From the NCBI GenBank assembly GCA_036389815.1, contig DASVWB010000277.1, forward strand, positions 1 through 64,000: 64,000 nucleotides of DNA, given 5' to 3'. Source of the stretch: QHXN01 sp036389815. Its GTDB lineage: Bacteria; Acidobacteriota; Blastocatellia; Pyrinomonadales; Pyrinomonadaceae. The notes beneath the pieces were generated by a model. It did no database searches. It was not told where the DNA came from and saw nothing but the letters and a program-made list of their open reading frames with translations. The translations under genes and the position numbers were made by a program. Positions within the stretch are counted from its first letter, which is position 1; each line of letters starts with the position of its first letter. Below, one piece after another: positions 35,910 to 42,644 of the stretch.

Positions 35910-35923
35910 GCTGCAATTGCAGC
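35910..35923. promoter_or_regulatory. Candidate XRE operator, palindrome GCTGCAATTGCAGC
   Basis: This perfect 14-bp palindrome lies 52 bp before the XRE start codon, in the divergent interval. Its length and position fit the binding site of a small Cro/CI-like dimer. Confidence 0.45.
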
Positions 35924-35942
35924 TAATATGCCACCTGGGTTA

Positions 35943-35986
35943 GGCGCGGCCGAGGGGGTGGGCTTCTTCCGCCCCTCGGCCGCGCC
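35943..35986. repeat. Strong 15-bp hairpin in divergent interval
   Basis: GGCGCGGCCGAGGGG (35943-35957) pairs perfectly with CCCCTCGGCCGCGCC (35972-35986) around a 14-nt loop. It stands between divergent genes, so it does not follow a gene end on either strand. It could insulate the two promoters or belong to a leader RNA. Confidence 0.45.
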
Positions 35987-36101
35987 CATCACCCGCGATG
36001 ACGGCCGGTCTCGTTCATAGATCTGAAGAGCCACCGCAGATTACCAGAGACCGGCGGGCGTCGTCACCAACACCTAAAAATAAATAGCGGAGAACTCTAC
36101 C

Positions 36102-36605
36102 GTGCGTGAAGAGGTGAGCGCCCGCGCGGCTACTGGCACCGGCCGCGCGGGTCTGGCCTTCGGCGTGCTGCTCTGCGCCCTCTGCGTAACCGCCTACGCA
36201 GCGACGCCTGTAATCATCCGTCCGCAGTCCGACCTGACCGGCCGCTACGCCTTCGAGGGGCGCCTGCCGGCGGCGATGAAGGACTTCGGCTCGATCACCC
36301 TGGTCGCCGCCGACGGAGACCCCGCGCGCCTGTCCGGAGAAGTCGTGGTTAACCGGACGGCATCCGCCCCTCTGACGTTCAAGATCATCCCCACCTCCGT
36401 CACCGGGGACAGGCTCACCTTCCGCACGCAGAACATCGGCGGCGTCTCATACTCCTTCGCGGGAAGGGTATCCACCAGGAAACTCCCGGAGGAGAAGGGC
36501 GGGCGCGAGGTGACGGTCCTCGAGGGGGCGCTGACGAAGACGAAGCTCGGGCGCAGGCTCGGCGAGATCAAAGGGGAGTTCGCGTATGAAGACTCGGGGA
36601 ACTGA
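36102..36605 (+). CDS. Secreted protein of unknown function
   Basis: This encodes 167 residues from GTG 36102 (GGAG nine bases upstream). An N-terminal signal (GLAFGVLLCALCVTAYAA) is followed by a single beta-rich domain (LTGRYAFEGRLP, LSGEVVVNRTASAPLTFKIIP, LTFRTQNIGGVSYSFAGR). The pattern suggests a lipocalin-like or small beta-barrel envelope protein, but I do not recognise the family. Its end overlaps the next gene by 20 bp, so the two are translationally coupled. Confidence 0.7.
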   Translation: MREEVSARAATGTGRAGLAFGVLLCALCVTAYAATPVIIRPQSDLTGRYAFEGRLPAAMKDFGSITLVAADGDPARLSGEVVVNRTASAPLTFKIIPTSVTGDRLTFRTQNIGGVSYSFAGRVSTRKLPEEKGGREVTVLEGALTKTKLGRRLGEIKGEFAYEDSGN

Positions 36606-37323
36606 AGAGCGCCGGCTGATATTCCTGCTCCTGGCCCTCGCGCTGCTGGCCGCGCCGGGGTGCGCCGGGGCGAAGCAACTAGACCGCTCCTCCGCGCGGC
36701 GGATGATCGAGGCGTCGGAGAAGTTCAAGGCCCCCGTCACCGCGGCGCTGAAGGAAGAAAAGGAGTTCAAGATCTTCCCCGACTCCCCCGACGAGACGGA
36801 GCAGGCCGTGCGCGAGCGGGTGCTGCGTACGTACGTGGAGAGCCACCCGGCCATAGCGGCACTGCGTCACCTCGGCTACGTGGATGTGCAGGTCTCGGTC
36901 ATAGAGACGCCAAGGAAGACGGTGAAAGGCTCGACGGCCACGACCCCGTGGGTCTTAAATATTAAGCCGGCCCTGACAGAGAAGGGGAGGGTGCTGGCTA
37001 AGTCGCAGGGGCTGACGGGCGACGGTGGCGTGCCGCTGGCGAAACGAGAGTTGGTCGAGGTCACAGGCGTCAGGGAGCAGGGCGGGCAGGCGTCCGCGGA
37101 CTTCACCTGGAAGGCGGTCCCGAACGAGGCCGGCGAGGCGTTAGACCCGTCGAGCGCTGCGTTCAAGAGCCTCCCCCAGGAGCTGCAGGCGGCACTCAGG
37201 AAGGAGCGCGGCATAGGCCCGTTCGCCCGCGACGCGACCGCGGGCTGGGGGCAGGTGCACAAGGCGACGGCGGGCTTCCAGAAGTACGACGACGGCTGGA
37301 GGCTCGCGGCGCTCTCCCTGTAA
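36586..37323 (+). CDS. Lipoprotein of unknown function
   Basis: This 245-residue protein has a lipobox (LLALALLAAPGCAG). The mature protein has a helical N-terminal region (RRMIEASEKFKAPVTAALKEEKEF) and beta segments near residues 95-200. I recognise no family. The C-terminal segment FQKYDDGWRLAALSL resembles the closing strand of small envelope domains. It overlaps the upstream secreted-protein gene by 20 bp and forms a two-gene envelope operon with it. Confidence 0.72.
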   Translation: MKTRGTEERRLIFLLLALALLAAPGCAGAKQLDRSSARRMIEASEKFKAPVTAALKEEKEFKIFPDSPDETEQAVRERVLRTYVESHPAIAALRHLGYVDVQVSVIETPRKTVKGSTATTPWVLNIKPALTEKGRVLAKSQGLTGDGGVPLAKRELVEVTGVREQGGQASADFTWKAVPNEAGEALDPSSAAFKSLPQELQAALRKERGIGPFARDATAGWGQVHKATAGFQKYDDGWRLAALSL

Positions 37324-37366
37324 CCGTCTTAAGGCGGCCGCAGCTCTCAGGCAAGTGGTACGCGGC

Positions 37367-38002
37367 ATGATTCGACAACCAAAGGCCGAGCGGGAGCTGA
37401 TCGCTTACGCGAAGAAGACCTTCGGCGAGCACCTCGGCGCCCTACTGCTGTGCGGGTACGGCGAGGAGGGCGCGCCGTCGAGCCGAGACTTCGTCGTGGA
37501 GTCGGCCGGCGGGGGCGAGGCGGCGACGCGGTCGCGACTGATGTTCGTCGCTGAAGGTCCGGCGGGCACCTCCCCCTGCCTCCCGCGCCGGAAAGAGCCC
37601 CTGGTGCTGCTGGCCTTAATCCAACTACTGATGGGCGGCGGCGCGGCAGCCGGGGGCGGGCGGCGCGTCGCCGCAGGCGACGTGCCGGCGATCCTGGGGT
37701 GGGATGAGACCGACAAATCCCGCGAGGCCGTCACGGCGGCGGCGGCCAGGTATTTTCACACGTTCTACCAGTTAGTTGACGGCCCGCAGACCGGCGGCGG
37801 GAGGGGGCCGGGGGAGTCCACCCGTAAGCTCAGGCTCTTGAGCGGGTACGAGGTCGGCGGCGGGGCGGGGGGCGGCGCGGAGTGCTCCGTCTCCTTCAAC
37901 CCGGAGTTCGCCGAGGCCCTCAGGCGTGGTCAGTTTCTAGGGATAGATTGGAAGAGGGTGAAGGGCCTGACGCCGCTCCCCTTGGAATTCTTCAACCTGT
38001 AG
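37367..38002 (+). CDS. Truncated RPA-type replication initiator homologue
   Basis: This 211-residue protein can be aligned by eye with the first about 230 residues of the full initiator at 62276-63853. LLLCGYGE matches LLLSGYGE, and EPLVLLALIQLLM matches DPHVLVSLLKLLF. AILGWDETDKSREAVTAAAARYFHTFY matches ELLGWADNAENRADIDGAISRYFDTAY (each split into shorter motifs: AILGWDE/ELLGWAD and ARYFHTFY/SRYFDTAY). RLLSGYEV matches RLIIGYDK, and FNPEFAEALRRGQF matches FDPDFINDLRGGEL. The C-terminal winged-helix half and the DnaA-like tail are missing. It may be a regulator, a stand-alone DNA-binding domain or a relic. Its start could also be GTG 37355. Confidence 0.75.
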   Translation: MIRQPKAERELIAYAKKTFGEHLGALLLCGYGEEGAPSSRDFVVESAGGGEAATRSRLMFVAEGPAGTSPCLPRRKEPLVLLALIQLLMGGGAAAGGGRRVAAGDVPAILGWDETDKSREAVTAAAARYFHTFYQLVDGPQTGGGRGPGESTRKLRLLSGYEVGGGAGGGAECSVSFNPEFAEALRRGQFLGIDWKRVKGLTPLPLEFFNL

Positions 38003-38122
38003 GACTTAGGCGCCGCCGAGCGCGGTTAAAGCCGAGCTGTAACGCTCGCCCGGCTTCTGAAGCCGAAGGCCGTCTGGCACTACCCTGCCGTTCGATCCCC
38101 AATTTTCACGTGACACAACCGT

Positions 38123-38488
38123 ATGGATAAACCCCGCCGGAAGTCCGGCGCTGTAGACCGGTCGGCCGTCGAGTTCGGGCTGAACCGGCGCCGCTTTAAA
38201 GACCCGCCTTCGACGATATTTATCAGGGTGGAGTCGGGCGGCTTCGAAAGCAGCGGCGTGCGGGAGGGCGACCTCGTCGTTGCCGACCGGTCTGCAGAGC
38301 CCTGTGACAGGTGCCTGGTCGTCGCCTCCGTCGGCGGCCGTCAGGTAGTGATGCGGTATGAAGAGAAGCGCGGGAGAAAGTTCCTGACTGGGGGCGGGGG
38401 GGCGGGCAAGCCGGTCGAGGTGCGCAAAGGTGGGGAGGCGAGCGTTCTGGCGGTGGTGACCCACACCATTCACACGCTCGAGGAGTAG
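38123..38488 (+). CDS. LexA/UmuD (S24 peptidase)-fold protein with lost catalytic dyad
   Basis: This encodes 121 residues. The segment FIRVESGGFESSGVREGDLVVADRS aligns with UmuD/LexA (written in pieces: FIRVESGG, SSGVREGDLVVADRS), followed by CLVVASVGGRQVVMRY. In S24 peptidases the first part is Gly-Asp-Ser-Met with the catalytic Ser; here it reads Gly-Gly-Phe. The Lys expected in 'TVKKL' is replaced in VVMRY. The fold may thus be retained for dimerisation while self-cleavage is lost. It lacks a DNA-binding domain; one of LexA type is encoded separately at 39916. No polymerase V gene follows. Confidence 0.7.
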   Translation: MDKPRRKSGAVDRSAVEFGLNRRRFKDPPSTIFIRVESGGFESSGVREGDLVVADRSAEPCDRCLVVASVGGRQVVMRYEEKRGRKFLTGGGGAGKPVEVRKGGEASVLAVVTHTIHTLEE

Positions 38489-39862
38489 AGGTAAGGTGGG
38501 CGGCGCGTCGACGCAATCCGCGGCAACGTCACTCGACCCGAATGCCACGCCCACGGAACCGCCGTCGGACGCCACGACACTGTACAGTGCCTTCTTCCAG
38601 CCTAGTACGCCGACGTCAGACGCCACTGCATCGTCTCGGCTGGGGTGGCGCGCGACATCTACTACAGCCTCACGTTCGAGACGCCGCCGGAGATGCCCAC
38701 ATAAACTGGCCGGGAGGGAATTGGACTTCCTATGGGCTACACGAACATCTGAGAACCTCTCGTATACCTCCCTCCCACTACTTCTGCTCCTCGCCCCATG
38801 GCCGGACCGCCTGACGGAGCATTTCGTCGGGGGTTATCCGCCCGGCTCTCGTCACCCCCTCCCACCTTCTCGCGACGGCGCATCATTGAAGCCACGCTTC
38901 GAGACATAACCCCGGTGCCTGCGTCGGGGTGTGGAGTTTTGGACAGGCCGAATAGACGAGGGATTTTTGGTTAGGCATTTCTGAACACGCGAACCTGCTG
39001 CTTTCTGGCGGAGTCGAATTCCCCGGAGAATGCCTTTATTTTCTCGCTCAAAACTGCGGCGCAAGGATGGCATAAGAGATGCTAAAGACTTCATCGTAAC
39101 TCACGTCCCTCCCGGACGGGGTGCGAAGGGATCTTTGATAAGCCATAGCAGGCCAACCGTGGTGGTTACAGAGTGCGCGCGAGTGTGGCTTAGTGAAAAA
39201 TGCAGCGACCCAGTTTCGATACGGTCGTGGGTGTAACGCGCTTTTTGACTGAATTTAGTAAGCCTGAGCGACGTCTTCACTAAAATGCCAATCTTGACAA
39301 ATCGCGTGACATATAACGCTACTCAACTGAGCAGCAAAAACAGATGAATTATCGCGGATCTACTTACATTTTTAGTGAAACGAAAAGTGGTTAGTGTCTG
39401 CTTAGTGAATTCGATCCTCACGACTCAGGAATGACGGCCCTGCAGGACTTGTTTTTCAAACAGTTGACGTGCGTTGAAGGTAACGGGAGAAGCGGTGCTT
39501 TGGCTTTAAAGGTAGGCTGAATAGGCGGATTTCCGCGTCCATCGTCGCGCGCATCTCCGGTCTTCGCCGAGACCGGCGCAACAACAGGAAAGTCCCTACA
39601 CGCTCATTTACGCCCCGCAGCGTCTACCAGTAGGAGGACCGCCGGAGTTGTTCGAGCGACCTGCAGTCTCGATCAAGAATCTTTTCGCGGGGCATGTCTG
39701 GCCCCACCCTCGGGAGGTAGGGGAATGCAAAATACCAATGATTTCCTTCAAATCTTCGATGATAGTTACACGCGACAACCGGAAAATCGGCTGCCGACAA
39801 AATTCCAGTCCCGTTTCCTCTAAACCTAGTTTTCTATACAGGTTAGCGCGGAAACAGAATTT
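38489..39862. other. 1.4-kb gene-poor, AT-richer tract
   Basis: No convincing gene is found here; the longest open frames read as Ser/Thr/Arg-rich noise. Base composition drops clearly after about 38930. The stretch 38640-38710 contains a short coherent-looking piece (VARDIYYSLTFETPPEMPT, then stop), perhaps the end of a decayed gene. The repeats at 39190-39409 are described separately. The tract could be a replication origin, a recombination site or the scar of lost genes. Confidence 0.4.
39190..39409. repeat. Cluster of TTAGTGAA repeats (iteron-like)
   Basis: Exact TTAGTGAA occurs at 39190-39197, 39372-39379 and 39402-39409, and as its complement TTCACTAA at 39276-39283. Near copies are at 39254-39261 (TTTAGTAA) and 39391-39398 (TTAGTGTC). 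Four exact 8-mers in 220 bp is far above chance. The tract is AT-rich and follows the truncated initiator and LexA-fold genes, so initiator or regulator binding is plausible. Confidence 0.5.
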
Positions 39863-39893
39863 GTTTGCTTATAGTAAGCAAACGGAGTATATA
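39863..39893 (+). promoter_or_regulatory. Promoter with overlapping LexA-type palindrome
   Basis: GTTTGCTTA (39863-39871), TAG, TAAGCAAAC (39875-39883) is a perfect inverted repeat with 9-bp arms. It covers a sigma-70-like promoter: -35 TTGCTT (39865-39870), 17-bp spacer, -10 TATATA (39888-39893). The start codon of the LexA-type gene is at 39916. This is the geometry of an autoregulatory repressor site. Confidence 0.6.
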
Positions 39894-39915
39894 TAAGCGC
39901 TTTTTGAGAAATAGT

Positions 39916-40236
39916 ATGATGGACGAAGACGACACCTCTGGCGCGCGGGTGGAACCTTTGCCGCCCCTGTCCCGCAGGCAGCAAGACTGCTTGGCTTTCG
40001 TCTGGGCCTACTACATTCAGCACGGGCGCTATCCCACGCAACGCGAGATAACACGCTCGCTAGGAATTAAAAGCGGTACGGCCGAGGGGCTGCTCGAGCC
40101 GCTTAGGAAGAAGGGGTATCTGACAAGGAGGTTACGACGCCGCCGGAACATCAGGCTGACAAAGAAATGCCTGACGCTCCTGGCCGCGGACGCAAAAGAG
40201 CAACCGGTAGGGCAAGTCCCTATTCAGACGCCTTAA
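39916..40236 (+). CDS. LexA-type DNA-binding domain protein (no peptidase domain)
   Basis: This encodes 106 residues from ATG 39916 (ATG 39919 is next to it). Residues 18-88 match the LexA N-terminal winged helix: LSRRQQDCLAFVWAYYIQHG, RYPTQREITRSLGIKS (recognition region), then LEPLRKKGYLTRR and a wing with Arg-rich loops. The C-terminal S24 autopeptidase domain of LexA is absent, so it cannot be inactivated by RecA-stimulated cleavage by itself. The palindrome over its promoter suggests autorepression. A degenerate S24-fold protein is encoded 1.4 kb upstream, raising the idea of a split LexA-like regulator. It probably controls this region and the recombinase downstream. Confidence 0.8.
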   Translation: MMDEDDTSGARVEPLPPLSRRQQDCLAFVWAYYIQHGRYPTQREITRSLGIKSGTAEGLLEPLRKKGYLTRRLRRRRNIRLTKKCLTLLAADAKEQPVGQVPIQTP

Positions 40237-40250
40237 GGCGGGGTAAATAG

Positions 40251-40286
40251 CGAAGTGCTCAGGTCCGGCAAGACCTGAGCACTTCG
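40251..40286 (+). terminator. 15-bp perfect hairpin after the LexA-type gene
   Basis: CGAAGTGCTCAGGTC (40251-40265) pairs perfectly with GACCTGAGCACTTCG (40272-40286) around a CGGCAA loop, 15 bp after the stop of the LexA-type gene. There is no T tract, so termination may be factor-dependent, or the stem may serve as a recombination site for the adjacent recombinase. Confidence 0.6.
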
Positions 40287-40393
40287 GATGACGCTAATTA
40301 GCTTGTCGCGCTAACTACAGTGTCATTCTGAGCTATTTCTCCGTTCGTGTCAACCCTTAGCCACGCCCCAGGGCGGACGGAGAACAACGGAAA

Positions 40394-42637
40394 ATGACAC
40401 TCGAAAAAGAGACGGCTTCGGAGGCCGGCACGGTCAGCTACGCCGTGCTGACCGCATACCACCTGGAAAGAATAAAGTTGAGGGGAGACGGCACCCCTCG
40501 CTCCCAAAAAACGCTCGACAACCACGAGAGCGCCATCAGGAAGTGGTGCGCGTATACAGAGCGCGGTCCCGACGAAGGTAGGGCCACCACGCCTCACAAG
40601 ATAAACCCCCGCGAGGTGATGGTCGGGGATGAACTCGGCCGGGCGTTCTCCAAGTCGCTGGACGACTACCTGAAACACCTGGAGAGCAAGGGCTGCAACA
40701 CTCAGACGGTCAGCGACCGCAAGTCTATCGCCAAGATGGTGCGTGAGAGCTGGCTCCAGCTCTGCAAAGAAGGTCAGATACCCGACAGGTTCGCCGAGGC
40801 GTTAGACTACCTGATCCGGCTTCATCACGCGTCCGAGTCGGACGTGGAACACGAACTCGACTTGCCGCACGGTCTGCTGCGGGAATGGATTTCGGGCGAA
40901 GTCGCCCCGTCACCCTGGGACCCGCCCGTCCGGGCGCTGGAGGAGTATTTCGCCGTTAAGGTCGGCACATTGTCCGCGAAGCTGCCCCTGACTGGCCTCC
41001 AGATCACGGGCGAACTCCCGTCGAAGAATACCGCCTTCAGGGCTAATCTGTCCGCCCTTCGCTCGGTCCCGTACGGCCTCACCGAACTGACACCGCTGCT
41101 ACTGCGGCAGTGGCGCCTGATCAAAGAATTTTTCACCGTCCCCGTCGTCTCCGCCCTCGGCCCGTACAAGCGTCGGGGCGTCTGGCGCGACTCCCCCGAC
41201 ACCGGCGAATGCCCCACCGGGGACAAACATTTGAGAAACATGCTGTGCTTCTTCGGCTTCGCCTCACTCGACCCTGAGGCCGAAGAGCCGCTCCTGAGGG
41301 GGAAAGGTCTCCCGCCCGAGCAACTTACCTGGGCCATGGTGGGCGTCCCCGAATACGTCTTCGACTTTCTGGAGTTCCGCCGGCGGCGGACGCACAACAA
41401 CCTCTTCAACGCCTTCACGCAAAACTTCCTGCTGTGGAGCATGCAGTTGCTGCGCCCCGAGACGGGGTTCCTCTGGCAGCACCCCGAGTTCGGCAAAACT
41501 CTCCCAGACCCAGTCCGGCCGGCGCGGTGGCGGGCGTGGTGTGAGGCAAACCGCGCCGTGATCCGCGACAAATACCAGGAACTGTTCGCCGCCGGCAACG
41601 CGGTCGGGGACGACGAGGAGTTCTACGACGAGGACGACATGGAGTCGGAGGACGGCGGGCGGCGCGCGGCGGCCCGGAACAACCGGCTCGTCGGGAAGGG
41701 GCGGGATTCCTTCGAGATCGTCAGGCCCTACATAGAAGATTTGAACGTGCCGGTGTCCGTGCTCTGGGACATGGCCAGGAACATGCGGGCGGACGCGGAC
41801 CGCCGCAAACCCGGCCTGAGACACGACCTGGCAGTTCTGAAGCGCGACCTCTTCTACGTCACGATGATCAGCTTCAACCCGCTGCGCTGTCGTAACTACT
41901 CCAGGATGAAGTTCGTGCCGCAGGACTGGGAGGAGTTCCGCCGGGCGTGCGCTGAATATGCCGTAACCGGCGACCCCGCAAGCGTCTACGTCCGCGCCGC
42001 CAGGTGGAGTAACCTTTACCAGAAGCCGGACGGGTCTTGGTGGGTCAGGTTCCCCAAGGGCGCGTTTAAGAATGAGAAGGGGGCCGCGCGGAAGCCATAC
42101 GACGTCCCCGTGGTCGAAGAAGTCTGGCCGGCCCTGGTCGACTACATTTTCAAGTACCGCCCCGTGCTGCTCGAGGCGATGCGCCGGGCCATCAACTCGT
42201 ACCGCACGAAGAACGGGTTGGCAGTGCTGTCGCGGGAGCAGGAGGAGCGGATCGAGAAGTGCCCTTACGTCCTGCGGCCTTCGGTGTATTTCTTCCACGC
42301 CACGAGGAATGCGAAAAAGAAGCGGCGGACGGGCGCGGAGCCCATGAAGCCCGGGCGCGTGAGCAAGATCATCTACGACTCGTCGCGGAAGTACCTGCCG
42401 GGGTGCAAGGGCTTCTGGTCACACGCGTGCCGCCACCTCGTCGCCAGCACATACATCAAGCACAAACCCGAGGGGTGGGAGGTGGCCGCCGGCATTCTCC
42501 ACATCACGGCGACGATGGTGAGAAAGCACTACGCCTGGGTGAGGGCCGCAGACACGGTGAAGATCTTCAACGATGACATCATGAAGCTCAAGCGTGAGTA
42601 CGACGCGTGCGGGCCGGTCGTCAAGAAGGCGGCGTGA
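40394..42637 (+). CDS. Large tyrosine recombinase with internal XRE-like domain
   Basis: This encodes 747 residues, about twice the usual integrase length. The catalytic residues are visible: Arg498 in NPLRCRNYSRMKF, the His-x2-Arg motif at His677/Arg680 in FWSHACRHLVAS, His703 in GILHITATM, and the nucleophile Tyr713 in RKHYAW. The N-terminal part (about 1-125) looks like a SAM-like core-binding domain. Residues 133-200 resemble an XRE helix-turn-helix (SESDVEHELDLPHGLLREWISG, in pieces DVEHELDLP and LLREWISG, then EEYFAVKVGTLSAKLP). It is probably the element's integrase or resolvase. It ends 7 bp before the primase-helicase gene, with which it should be co-transcribed. Confidence 0.88.
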   Translation: MTLEKETASEAGTVSYAVLTAYHLERIKLRGDGTPRSQKTLDNHESAIRKWCAYTERGPDEGRATTPHKINPREVMVGDELGRAFSKSLDDYLKHLESKGCNTQTVSDRKSIAKMVRESWLQLCKEGQIPDRFAEALDYLIRLHHASESDVEHELDLPHGLLREWISGEVAPSPWDPPVRALEEYFAVKVGTLSAKLPLTGLQITGELPSKNTAFRANLSALRSVPYGLTELTPLLLRQWRLIKEFFTVPVVSALGPYKRRGVWRDSPDTGECPTGDKHLRNMLCFFGFASLDPEAEEPLLRGKGLPPEQLTWAMVGVPEYVFDFLEFRRRRTHNNLFNAFTQNFLLWSMQLLRPETGFLWQHPEFGKTLPDPVRPARWRAWCEANRAVIRDKYQELFAAGNAVGDDEEFYDEDDMESEDGGRRAAARNNRLVGKGRDSFEIVRPYIEDLNVPVSVLWDMARNMRADADRRKPGLRHDLAVLKRDLFYVTMISFNPLRCRNYSRMKFVPQDWEEFRRACAEYAVTGDPASVYVRAARWSNLYQKPDGSWWVRFPKGAFKNEKGAARKPYDVPVVEEVWPALVDYIFKYRPVLLEAMRRAINSYRTKNGLAVLSREQEERIEKCPYVLRPSVYFFHATRNAKKKRRTGAEPMKPGRVSKIIYDSSRKYLPGCKGFWSHACRHLVASTYIKHKPEGWEVAAGILHITATMVRKHYAWVRAADTVKIFNDDIMKLKREYDACGPVVKKAA

Positions 42638-42644
42638 GGCGGGA

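Noticed and set aside
38496..38909. A 137-codon frame after the LexA-fold gene
   Set aside because: Ser/Thr/Pro/Arg-rich composition with no start signal. It probably covers a decayed remnant.
40251..40286. Attachment site for the recombinase
   Set aside because: No second copy of the hairpin sequence was found elsewhere in the window, so it is reported as a terminator-like stem.
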